Shown here: positions 33,158 to 41,718 of the stretch, in pieces
Numbering within the stretch: position 1 is the stretch's first letter
Layout of the letters: each line of letters opens with the position of its first letter
Assembly: GCA_963756715.1 (NCBI GenBank)
Contig: CAVWOV010000015.1
Coordinates: forward strand, 363,401 to 427,400
Origin: VAZQ01 sp963756715
Lineage (GTDB): Bacteria > Pseudomonadota > Alphaproteobacteria > Rhizobiales > Xanthobacteraceae
Reading direction: 5' to 3'
Length of the DNA: 64,000 bases
Made by a program: the position numbers and the translations under genes
Notes under the pieces: model-generated
Told to the model about the DNA's origin: nothing
Database searches by the model: none
The model's input: only the letters and a program-made list of their open reading frames with translations

Positions 33158-36042
33158 ATGGCGGCGGCCGCCGCCCCATGCCACGCGAGGACCGCCTTGC
33201 CGGCCTATGACGCCTTCATCTCGTACAGCCACGCCAAGGACAAGGCGATCGCTGCGTCGCTTCAATCGGTCGTCCAGCAACTCGGCAAGCCGTGGTACCG
33301 GCGCCGCGCGCTGCGGGTGTTTCGCGACGACACCAGTCTGTCGGCGACGCCGCATCTGTGGCCATCAATTGAGGAAGCGCTGAGCCAATCGCGCTTTCTG
33401 ATCCTGCTGGCATCGGCGGAAGCCGCTGCCTCGCCATGGGTCGGCAAGGAAATCGAGTATTGGCTCGCGCACAAGAGCCCCGAGACCCTGCTCATCGCAC
33501 TGACCGACGGGACCCTCGGCTGGGATCACGTCCTGGGCGACTTCGCCTGGTCGGAGGGGACGCCGCTCCCCGCGGTGCTGCGCGGAAAGTTCGCCGCCGA
33601 GCCGCGCTGGACCGATCTTTGCGCCTACCGCAACGGCGCCAACCCGCGCGACGGCAATTTCATGGACCTCGGCGCCGATTTCGCCGCCGCGATCCGACGG
33701 CATGCCGAAAGAGGACCTGCTGTCGCAAGAGGTGCGCCAGCAGCGCCGCGCGCTGACGCTCGCCTGGTCGGCGGCTGGGACATTACTGGTTCTCGGCGCC
33801 CTTGCGACGTGGCAGTGGCAGCGCGCTGAGGCGCAACGAACTCCGTGCGGAAAACGCGCTCGACGCGGCGGACGAGACCGCAGAATCCCTCGTCTTCGAC
33901 CTGGCGCAGAACGTCAAGAACCGCCCCGGCATGCCCGTTGAACTCGTCGACGAGATTCTCGAACGGGTCCAGACCATTCAGCGCCAGCTCGCGCGTCATG
34001 GCAGCAAAGCCGATCTTTATCGCGTGCGAAGCGATTGCGCTTTATGGAGCTGGCGATCACATCGGTCACTACGGTGCATGCAAGCACGGCAAAAAAGCTG
34101 CGAGCGAGGAAGCGATCAGCAGCGGTTGGCCGTCAAATATCCACGGAAGCGCTCAAGCGGCAAAGCGACCTGTCGGACACCGACATCGTCCTCGGCGACC
34201 TGTCTGAAGGTGCCTGCCGCCGCGTGCAGGATCGCGAAATTCGTGAGGCCCTCGCCATCCGCGGGAAGCTGGCCGCGGCCAATCAGCCGATCTCTAGCGG
34301 CAGCCGGGTGTCAAGTTAAGTCTTCAGCGGATCGGCGACCTCCTTATCACATCGGGCGAGCGCAAAGAGGCCCTGGCCACGTTTCGCCGCGCGGTGCGAG
34401 ATCGGCAGCGGCTTGTCGCGGCCGAACCGGACAACAAGGATTACCGCCAGGATCTCGCCATTGGCTACACGAAGATCGGCGATACGTTGATCGCGAGCGG
34501 TACGACGGCGGAGGTTCTCGCCGTCTACCAAAAAGCGCTGGCCCTTTTCGAGCGTGTTGCCGCCGAACAGCCTGACAATACGCGTTGGCAAGAACGGCTG
34601 GCCTTCACCTACGGGCGTATCGGTTCGCTCCTGTCAGGTGAGGCGGCGCTGACAGCGCTGCGCAAGGCGCTTGCCATCCGCGAGGCGCTCGCCAAGAGCG
34701 ATCCACGCAACGCGATCTGGCAGCGTGACCTCGCCGCCGGCTACAGCCTAATCGGCGATGCGCTCCGCCAATCCGGGCACTCCCGCGAGGCGCTTCCGCT
34801 CTACGAGAAAGCACTTGCCCATTCGAAAAGCTGCTCGCCGCCGATCCCACTAATGCGCAATGGCAGAGATCTCATTGGCTACGCGCTGATCGGATTGGCG
34901 ATGTTCATTTCGACGCCCAGCGGTCGAGCGAAGCCAATCCAGCTTCGCCCGGAGGCGCCGTCATCCGGAAAGAAATTGCTGACGCCGATCCGGGCAATAC
35001 CGACCGGCAGTTCAATCTCGGTCTGAGCTATAGTCGGCTCGGCCAAGCACTCGCGAAGGGCGGCAAGCTTGAGGCGGCGCTCGATAACCTGCGCGGCGCC
35101 GTTGCCATCTTTGAACGGCTGGCAGCCGCCGATCCGGGCGATGCCGAGCGGGCACGGACGCTCTCGACCATCTGCAACCAGATGGGCGATGTGCTGCTCG
35201 CGCTCAGGCGTGCCGAGGAAGCACTCGACAACTATGCAAGGACCTGACGATCGCACAAAGCGTCGCCGCTCGCACCCGGCGAGCACTGGGCGGCGACACG
35301 ATTTGTTCCTGAGCCTCAATGCCGTCGGCCGCGCGCTCGTCGTTTTGGGACGCACCGGCGAAGCGATCGTCGGTCAGGCAACAAGGCGGAGCAATCAGCG
35401 AACACTCTGCCCGCGCCGAACCTAAGAACAAATGGCAGACGATCGCCGCCTCCTACGAAGAGCTCGCGAAAGCTTTGCAAGAGACGCCAGCCAAAAATGC
35501 CGGAGCCTATAAAAAGACAGCGACCGCCCAGGGCAGCTCGCCCTCTGTCTCGAGCAGATAGCGGGCGCAGCGTGATCTGGCGACGGCTCAATGACGCGTC
35601 GCGCAGCGTCGTCCGCGCTCGGAGATACCAGCAGGCGGCGCTCGCCGACTACCGAAGCGATCGCTACGGGAAAGCATCATGGCGGCGCATCCGGATAACG
35701 TCGACATTTCGGCGCCAATATGTGCTCAGCTTTCCACGTCGGCTGCAGGTGTTCTTTGTCAGCTTGGCCGACAAGGCCGAGTGCCAGCGGGACTATCGTG
35801 CGGCGTTCGCCATCGTCGAAAAATACGCTGCGGCTGATCCTGACAATGCCCTGCTTCAGGGAGACTTGGCGATTGGCCTCTATCTGCTCGCCTATTACCT
35901 CGATGACGACCCCGCGCCGCGCGTCGAGCGCGCGCGGGAGATCGTGCGGCGGCTCGATTTGCAGGGAAAGCTCACGCCGGATCGGAAAGCGTACTTCGCC
36001 CAACTTGAGCAGAAACTGATCGACAAGCCGAAGCGGAACTGA
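33158..36042 (+). pseudogene. TIR-transmembrane-TPR protein, heavily frameshifted
   Basis: Remains of a protein of roughly 900 residues. The N-terminus is a TIR domain (YDAFISYSHAKDKAIAASL, RVFRDDTSLSATPHLWPSIEEALSQSRFLILLAS, SPWVGKEIEYWL with the Glu typical of TIR NADases), readable to about 33700. A membrane helix follows in another frame (ALTLAWSAAGTLLVLGALATWQWQRAEAQR), then TPR units in at least three further frames. These are at 34313-34830 (AVYQKALALFERVAAEQPDN), 34833-35248 (DNLRGAVAIFERLAAADPGD) and about 35700-36040 (AFAIVEKYAAADPDNALLQGDLA). At least seven frame changes plus in-frame stops make this a genuine pseudogene, not one sequencing error. The intact version probably sensed or signalled at the membrane; a defence role is possible. 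Confidence 0.85.
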
Positions 36043-37142
36043 AGCGTTCGGATCGATGGATCACCGCGTTCGGCCGCTACCACCGGCGGATAGGCATGCC
36101 GCCGGCCGCGATAGTCCTCGATCTCGTAGCAGGCGCTGCCGTTCCTGCCGCCCGCGTCGGCGAGGTAGCACGGCCCGATCGGCGACTTGCCGTGACCGCC
36201 GGGAATATCGAGTACGTAAGACGGCTGGCACAGGCCGGACAGCCGGCCATGCAGCGCGCGCATCAGCGCCCTGCCCTCCTCAATCGTGGTGCGCCAATGC
36301 GCGGTGCCGGGCGCGAGGTCGCCGTGGTGCAGGTAGTAGGGCTTGATGCGGCATTCGACCAGCGCACGCATCAGGGCGCCGAGGGTTTCGGCATCGTCAT
36401 TGACGCCGCGCAGCAGGACACTCTGGCACAGCATCGGGATGCCGGCGTCGATGAACCGCGCGCACGCCGCGCGCGCTTCGGGTGACAGTTCGTCGGCATG
36501 GTTGGCGTGCAGCACCACGTAGGTTGCCTTGCCCCTGGACTTCAGGGCGCGCACCAAGGCCGGCGTCACACGACCGGGCTCGACCACCGGCAGGCGGGTG
36601 TGCACGCGGATGATCTTGACGTGGTCGATCGCCGCCAGTTCCGCGACCACCGCTTTCAGCCGCCGCGGCGACAACACCAGCGGATCGCCGCCGGTCAGGA
36701 TGACCTCCCAGATCTCCGGGTGGGCACGGATATAGCCGAGCGCATTGTCGAGTGCCTGGCGCGAGAGCCCGCCGCGGCCCCCCGGACCGACCATTTCCCG
36801 GCGGAAGCAGAATCGACAGTAGACCGCACACACGTGGGTGAGTTTGAGCAGCACGCGATCGGGATAGCGGTGAACGATCCCCTCGACCGGACTATGGGCA
36901 TCGTCCGCAATCGGGTCGGCGGTTTCCACCTCCAGCGTATCGAGTTCCCTGATATCGGGGATGAACTGGCGGGCAACGGGGTGCCGCGGATCGGCTGGAT
37001 CAATCCGGTCCGCGACATCGGCCGTAACGGCAACCGCATAGCGGGCGGCAACCCGTTCCAAATCACCGCGGCGTTCGGCCGGCGCAAGCCCGGCAGCGAT
37101 CAGATCGTCGGCGCTACGCAAGGTCTTGCGTGCTGTGGCCAT
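35895..37142 (-). CDS. epmB: KamA-type radical SAM lysine 2,3-aminomutase, probable EpmB
   Basis: 415-residue radical SAM/PLP enzyme. The 4Fe-4S cluster site is CAVYCRFCFRRE (CxxxCxxC), with ILTGGDPLVLSPRRLKAVV and the PLP-site region PMLCQSVLLRGVN. EpmA and EF-P genes 5-7 kb away make the EpmB role (converting lysine to beta-lysine for EF-P modification) the best reading. Catabolic KamA is the alternative. I start at MATARKTLRSADDLIAAG (37142, AGGA upstream). Family similarity ends near RRHAYPP; the last 45 or so residues are read through the 3' end of the opposing TIR-TPR pseudogene and look acquired by loss of a stop. Confidence 0.85.
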   Translation of the reverse strand: MATARKTLRSADDLIAAGLAPAERRGDLERVAARYAVAVTADVADRIDPADPRHPVARQFIPDIRELDTLEVETADPIADDAHSPVEGIVHRYPDRVLLKLTHVCAVYCRFCFRREMVGPGGRGGLSRQALDNALGYIRAHPEIWEVILTGGDPLVLSPRRLKAVVAELAAIDHVKIIRVHTRLPVVEPGRVTPALVRALKSRGKATYVVLHANHADELSPEARAACARFIDAGIPMLCQSVLLRGVNDDAETLGALMRALVECRIKPYYLHHGDLAPGTAHWRTTIEEGRALMRALHGRLSGLCQPSYVLDIPGGHGKSPIGPCYLADAGGRNGSACYEIEDYRGRRHAYPPVVAAERGDPSIRTLQFRFGLSISFCSSWAKYAFRSGVSFPCKSSRRTISRARSTRGAGSSSR

Positions 37143-37277
37143 GATGGGGCGTCCTGGTTGGCCTCGGTCGGGAAGTCCGGGCGTGATCATGCGCAGCCGG
37201 CCAAATGTCAACCGGCGCAGGCGCCGGGGCCTTCTCGGCGGCCTGCCGGCGCGCTTTGCGTAGCCCAGCTATGCCAA

Positions 37278-37437
37278 GTGTGGCGGTTCAGAAGTCCGCA
37301 TCATTCTTGCCGCGAGTCCGAAATGCGGACTTCTGAACCAAAGCCACACGAGATCAATAGGTTGCTAGTGCCCTTCGATTCCGAAGTTCGCAAACGGCAG
37401 TGCCGCAGAATGATGCGAACTTCGGAATCGGGACACT
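37278..37437. repeat. Paired-hairpin doublet, copy 1 (between divergent epmB-like and TPP-enzyme genes)
   Basis: Two long hairpins in opposite orientation. Hairpin A (37278-37349) has outer arm GTGTGGC/GCCACAC, inner arm GGTTCAGAAGTCCGCA/TGCGGACTTCTGAACC, a 23-base loop starting TCATTC, and a one-sided AAA bulge before the 3' outer arm. Hairpin B (37367-37437) is the mirror form, with inner arm ATTCCGAAGTTCGCA/TGCGAACTTCGGAAT and a four-base TTCG insert on the 5' side. Its loop reads TCATTCTGCGGC on the reverse strand. The linker contains TTGCTAGTG. The organisation is repeated at 58167-58330. It ends 87 bases before the ATG at 37525. Confidence 0.88.
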
Positions 37438-37524
37438 TGCAAAAAGCGCCCGCCCGCATTGCGCGCGCCGCGATTTCGGTGTTGGCTCCCGCCCCGACTG
37501 AATCCCACGAGCAAGGGCCAAGCA

Positions 37525-39210
37525 ATGAAAAACTATCTCGACGGCGGGGAAGCCATCCTTGAGGCGTTTCGCAAGCTCAAGGTCGACTACATCATGTCTT
37601 CGCCGGGCTCCGAATGGTCCCCCTTGTGGGAGGCCCTGGCGCGCCAGAAGCTCGGCAACACGCCGGGCCCGACCTTCATGGAATCGTGGCACGAGACCGT
37701 CGCCGTCAATATGGCGAGCGGCTACACCCTGATGACCGGCCGCCCGCAGGCCGTGCTCCTGCATGCCGCCGTCGGCATGTTGCAGGGAAGCATGGGCGTC
37801 CACGGCGCCATGCAGAACGAAGTGCCGATGGTCGTCATGTCGGGCGAATCCAACTCGCTCGGCGAGGACCCCGACCTCGACATCGAGCAGCAGTGGTATG
37901 GCGGGCTGACCGTCGGCGGCATCGAGCGGTTCGTCGAGCCGGTCGCCAAGTGGGCACGGTCGGTGACGAGCCCCTACACGCTGTACGAAAGCGTGGTCCG
38001 TGCCGGCGAGATGGCGCAGCGCGTCCCGATGGGCCCGATCTATCTCAACGTCCCGCTCGAACACATGCTGCACGACTGGACACCGCCGCAGCATCCGCGC
38101 GACGTTCCTGCCGCCACCAAGATGCACGCGCCACCGGAAGACGTGCAGCAGGTCGCCGACATGCTGTCGAAGGCGAAGAATCCGGTGGTGGTCGTGGAGA
38201 CCGCCGGCCGCGATCCCAAGGCCTACGCCGCGCTGGTCGAACTGGCGGATGCACTCGCCGTACCGGTGATCGCCGGCCGCGTCACGTCGTATGCCAACTT
38301 CCCGACCGATCACCCGCTCTATATCGGCTTCAACACGTACGGCGCGCTCAAGGACGCCGACCTGGTCCTGCTCGTGGGCGGCCGCGCGCCGTGGTATCCG
38401 GCGCACCGCCGTCCAACCAGCGGAAAGATCGTGCAGATCCACGAGAACCCGCACAAGGGCCACATGATCTATCAAAATCTCCACGCTGACTTCTACCTTG
38501 AGGGCGACGTGGCGACGTCGCTTTCGCAACTGGCCAAGTCTGCAAAGGCCGACGCCAAGCTCATCGACGAGCGGCGCAAGCGCTGGACCAAGGAGCACGA
38601 GAGCTACGTCGCCGCCATCAAGGCCGACCAGGAGAAGGCGCGCGCCGCCCAGGACATCGAACCGGTCGCGTTGCTGAGCATGCTGGCCGAAGTGATGCCG
38701 CCCGATACGATCTACGTCGACGAGACGATCAGCCACGCCCCGCTGCTGCGGCGGCATCTGCCCTCGACCAAACCGCAGAGCTTTTTCCGAGGCGGCGGCG
38801 GTCTGGGCCAGGGCATCGGCACCGCGCTTGGGATCAAGCTGGCCGCCAAGGATCACCCGGTCGTGCTACTGGTCGGCGACGGCTCTTTCCTCTACAACCC
38901 AATCATCCAGGCGCTCGGCGCCTCCAAACAGCATGATCTTCCGATCATCATTGTCATCTTCAACAACAAGAAATACGAAGCGATGCGCAAAGGGCACGTG
39001 CACCATTATCCCGATGGTGCTTCGGCCACCTCAAAGGTACACTACGGCGTGACCATCAACGGGCCGGAATACGACCAACTGGGCAGCCACTTCGGATTTC
39101 ACGGCCAGCGCGTGGAAAAGCCGGGTGAACTCAAGGCTGCGTTACAAGCCGCGCTCGCCGCCACAAAAAGCGGCAAGACCTCGATCTTGAACGTGATCGT
39201 GAATAAGTAA
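37525..39210 (+). CDS. Thiamine pyrophosphate-dependent enzyme, acetolactate synthase-like
   Basis: 561-residue three-domain TPP enzyme. The N-terminal PYR domain includes the conserved Glu in ESWHETVAVNMASGYTLMTGRPQAVLLHAAVG. The central domain follows (VVVVETAGRDPKAYAALVELADALAVPVIAG), and the C-terminal PP domain carries the GDG...NN motif (LLVGDGSFLYNPIIQALG...IVIFNNKKYEAM). ATG 37525 has AAGGG upstream. The family includes acetolactate synthase, benzoylformate decarboxylase and sulfopyruvate-type enzymes; without close comparison the substrate, presumably a 2-oxo acid, is open. A second, distantly similar TPP enzyme lies at 46593, and both have a TTT receptor gene nearby on the opposite strand. 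Confidence 0.88.
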   Translation: MKNYLDGGEAILEAFRKLKVDYIMSSPGSEWSPLWEALARQKLGNTPGPTFMESWHETVAVNMASGYTLMTGRPQAVLLHAAVGMLQGSMGVHGAMQNEVPMVVMSGESNSLGEDPDLDIEQQWYGGLTVGGIERFVEPVAKWARSVTSPYTLYESVVRAGEMAQRVPMGPIYLNVPLEHMLHDWTPPQHPRDVPAATKMHAPPEDVQQVADMLSKAKNPVVVVETAGRDPKAYAALVELADALAVPVIAGRVTSYANFPTDHPLYIGFNTYGALKDADLVLLVGGRAPWYPAHRRPTSGKIVQIHENPHKGHMIYQNLHADFYLEGDVATSLSQLAKSAKADAKLIDERRKRWTKEHESYVAAIKADQEKARAAQDIEPVALLSMLAEVMPPDTIYVDETISHAPLLRRHLPSTKPQSFFRGGGGLGQGIGTALGIKLAAKDHPVVLLVGDGSFLYNPIIQALGASKQHDLPIIIVIFNNKKYEAMRKGHVHHYPDGASATSKVHYGVTINGPEYDQLGSHFGFHGQRVEKPGELKAALQAALAATKSGKTSILNVIVNK

Positions 39211-39245
39211 CCCACACCTAACGGCCACGGCCGAACCGCATCGGG

Positions 39246-39270
39246 GATGCCCGGACTTCTGCCGGGCATC
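39246..39270 (+). terminator. Hairpin after the TPP-enzyme gene
   Basis: GATGCCCGG and CCGGGCATC form a perfect nine-pair stem with a seven-base loop, 36 bases after the TPP gene stop. TCAGGTTCTA follows, so the U-tract is poor. It probably acts as a terminator or stabiliser between this gene and the DUF6481 gene. Confidence 0.5.
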
Positions 39271-39313
39271 TCAGGTTCTACCTGTCAACGATTCACTGGA
39301 GACCAGAGACTAA

Positions 39314-39706
39314 ATGAGCAGCTACAAAACTCCCGATATCCTAGAGCGTCAGACCAACGCCGCCGCAGCCAGGAAGGCGATGCTGGAAAAGTTCCGCGCC
39401 GCAGCCGAAGACCCCGCGATCGCGGAGCGGCAAGCCGCCAGAGCGGCGATACACCAGGCACGGTTGGTCCGAATCGCCGAGCGTGAGGCCGCCAAGCGAG
39501 CGCGCGAGGCCGAGTTGGCCGCAGAAGCAGCCCGTGCCGCGGAACTCCTGGCTCAGGCCGAACGCGAAGCAAAGCAACTCGAGGCAATGATCGCGGCCGA
39601 AAAGGCAGACCGTGCCGCGGCGCTGGAGGCCGAACAAAAAGCCGCCCGGGATGCCCGTTACGCCGCTCGCAAGGCCGCAAAGAAGGTGCGGCGCCGCGGT
39701 TACTGA
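39314..39706 (+). CDS. DUF6481 family coiled-coil protein
   Basis: 130 residues, almost entirely alpha-helical, dominated by Ala, Glu, Arg and Lys. After MSSYKTPDILERQTNAAAARKAMLEKF come EREAAKRAREAELAAEAARAAELLAQAEREAKQL heptads and a basic C-terminus (KAAKKVRRRGY). The N-terminal pattern fits the DUF6481 family of short proteins in alphaproteobacteria, whose function is unknown. The basic tail could bind nucleic acid or ribosomes, but nothing shows this. The GGAGA-type site a few bases upstream of ATG 39314 is adequate. Confidence 0.75.
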   Translation: MSSYKTPDILERQTNAAAARKAMLEKFRAAAEDPAIAERQAARAAIHQARLVRIAEREAAKRAREAELAAEAARAAELLAQAEREAKQLEAMIAAEKADRAAALEAEQKAARDARYAARKAAKKVRRRGY

Positions 39707-39745
39707 CGGTACGAGCCGGCTCCATCCCTACATCGAACAAGCAAA

Positions 39746-39766
39746 CCCGCCGGTTCCGCCGGCGGG
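39746..39766. terminator. Bidirectional terminator hairpin
   Basis: CCCGCCGG (39746-39753) and CCGGCGGG (39759-39766) enclose a five-base loop, flanked by AAA on the left and CTTG on the right. The hairpin lies in the 84 bases between the convergent stops at 39706 and 39791 and can serve both genes, although the U-tracts are short. Confidence 0.6.
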
Positions 39767-39790
39767 CTTGATGTCTGTCAGGTCAAAATT

Positions 39791-40408
39791 TCAGCACGCT
39801 GTTTGCTCGCCGGCATCGATCGGCCGCCGGCGCTGGGCGACGAACAGAACGGCCCAATAGATCGTGCAGGCGCCGAAAAGAACGGTGCCGACCACCGGGT
39901 AAAGATTCCAGCCCGCTGGATTGTACATGCCGTCCCACACACTGAGCGCGAGCAGGAGCAACGACAGCACGCCGTAGCCGATGATGAAGCGAGGCGAGTA
40001 GACGTTCAACTGCCGCTTGAACGTATCTGCCTGGGTGATCCGCTCGTCAGTCGGCGTCAAGCTGGCGATGATCGGGCCGACCTTCACGAAAAGCCAGAGG
40101 TTGCCGGCAAAGCCGATCGCCAATCCGATCAGCATCGCCAAGCCCAGCGTGATCCACGGCTGGGTGGGAGCATACGCACCGGCCAACGGACCGGCGACGG
40201 CGCCGCCGCCCACGATCATCCAGAACATCACCAGCAGCATCCGGCGATGATATCGCGCGAGTTCCGACTTCTGCGCCTGGTTCACCACATAGTATCGGCC
40301 GCGGCCGAACAGCCACGGATTTGGGGCTCGATAGATAAATCCGTCCGCGCTGGGCTTGAAGGCGACTTGCTCCATTCCCTCGAACGAAAACCACCAGCGT
40401 TTGGCCAT
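39791..40408 (-). CDS. Multi-pass membrane protein, unknown function
   Basis: 205 residues. I start at MAKRWWFSFEGMEQVAFKP (40408), preceded by GGAGAG four bases upstream; the longer frame to 40477 has no such site. A soluble N-terminal part (FIYRAPNPWLFGRGRYYVVNQAQKSEL) precedes about four hydrophobic helices (LLVMFWMIVGGGAVAGPLAGAY, ITLGLAMLIGLAIGFAGNLWLF, FIIGYGVLSLLLLALSVW, LYPVVGTVLFGACTIYWAVLFVA). No family is recognised. The inner membrane is the expected location. Confidence 0.72.
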   Translation of the reverse strand: MAKRWWFSFEGMEQVAFKPSADGFIYRAPNPWLFGRGRYYVVNQAQKSELARYHRRMLLVMFWMIVGGGAVAGPLAGAYAPTQPWITLGLAMLIGLAIGFAGNLWLFVKVGPIIASLTPTDERITQADTFKRQLNVYSPRFIIGYGVLSLLLLALSVWDGMYNPAGWNLYPVVGTVLFGACTIYWAVLFVAQRRRPIDAGEQTAC

Positions 40409-40601
40409 GTCTCTCTCCTGATTTGGCACCGCTTGATGCGGAAGCCTCATCCGGAAACTGCGTGATGCGCAGATCATCCGATGTGATGGCCATCACAAGT
40501 CGATGTTTCGCCGACAGAGCGCCGAGCTCCACGTCCGCTGATAACCGATATGGACATCAGCAGCCAACAGGCGGCGCCCTGGAGCGGCTCACTCAGCGCT
40601 C

Positions 40602-41576
40602 TCAATCCTTCGGGAAGCCGGTGGCGCGCGCCATCTTGCCCCAGGTGGCGACCTCGCTCTTGAAATAGTCGGAGGCCTCGGCCTGCGTCTTGATAATCGG
40701 CTCGAACCCGATGGTCTTGAGCTTCTGCAGCACCTCGGGATCCTTCATGACCTGATTGATCTCCGCATTGAGTTTCGCGACCACCGCGTCGGGCGTTTTC
40801 GCCGGCGCGAAGAAGCCAACCCACGATCCTGAATAGACGTTCGGAAAACCCATCTCGCCATAGGTCGGAACGTCCGGCACCGCGGAACTGCGGGTCGGGC
40901 TCGCAAGCCCGATGCCGCGCAGCAAGCCCTGCTTGATCGGCGGCACGACGGTCGGCAGCGTCAGCACGATGGCGTTGATATGGCCGCCGATCGCCGATTG
41001 CACCGCGGGTGCCCCGCCGGTGAACGGCACGTGCACGGCCTTCACCTTGGCGATCTCGTGGAAGAAGTACTCCGCACCGATATGCGGGCCGGTGCCAACG
41101 CCTGCGCTGCCAAACGTGAACCCTTTTTCCTTGCCGTTCTTGATGAACTCCTTCAAGTCTTTCGCAGGGTTGCTGGGATGCACGGCGAGTACGTCAGGGC
41201 TGTTGGCCACAATCGCAATCGTGCGCAGATCATTGACCGAGAAGCCCTTGTTCTTCGATACCGTTTCGTTGACGGCGAGGCCCGTGGTCGTCGCAAGAAT
41301 AGTGTAGCCGTCAGGCGCAGCGCCGCTCACGACCTTGGCGGCGATGTTGCCGCCGGCGCCACCGCGGTTCTCGACCACGACCGTTTGCTTCAGGCGCTCT
41401 GAAAGCTTGAGCCCAACCAATCGCGCGATGACATCGGCGATGCCGCCGGCGGCGAAACCGACGACAAAGTTGATGTTCTGTGTGGGATAGTTCTGCGCCA
41501 CAGCCGGCTGCGCAATCGCTGCAGCGATAAGGGCTGCAAGGATCAGCGCTCTGTGCGCCTTACGTCGTGCGGTCAT
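40602..41576 (-). CDS. TTT (Bug-type) substrate-binding receptor
   Basis: 324-residue periplasmic receptor with a Sec-type signal peptide (MTARRKAHRALILAALIAAAIAQPAVA). Family motifs are NYPTQNINFVVGFAAGG, VVVENRGGAGG, GAAPDGYTILATTTG and HVPFTGGAPAVQSAIGGHI. It sits between the membrane-protein gene and epmA on the same strand, inside the stretch that separates epmA/efp from the epmB-like gene. Ligand unknown. Confidence 0.9.
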   Translation of the reverse strand: MTARRKAHRALILAALIAAAIAQPAVAQNYPTQNINFVVGFAAGGIADVIARLVGLKLSERLKQTVVVENRGGAGGNIAAKVVSGAAPDGYTILATTTGLAVNETVSKNKGFSVNDLRTIAIVANSPDVLAVHPSNPAKDLKEFIKNGKEKGFTFGSAGVGTGPHIGAEYFFHEIAKVKAVHVPFTGGAPAVQSAIGGHINAIVLTLPTVVPPIKQGLLRGIGLASPTRSSAVPDVPTYGEMGFPNVYSGSWVGFFAPAKTPDAVVAKLNAEINQVMKDPEVLQKLKTIGFEPIIKTQAEASDYFKSEVATWGKMARATGFPKD

Positions 41577-41718
41577 AGCGGGCGTCCTTTCCTGGTCTTC
41601 GTTTGCGGTGCTGATTTGACTGACAGCAGCTTTGACGTTGCTTACGACGCGCGGGCCCCCGGCGAGGCACAGAGCGCCAGCATCACGTTTCCTCTTCGAT
41701 GTTCTTGCCGCCGATCAT

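Noticed and set aside
33158..33829. Stand-alone TIR protein as an intact defence gene
   Set aside because: The frame after about 33700 is nonsense and TM/TPR parts of the same protein continue in other frames, so it is the 5' piece of a pseudogene.
37278..37437. CRISPR array
   Set aside because: The repeats are inverted, differ in sequence and occur as a pair, not as equal direct repeats with unique spacers; no cas genes are present.
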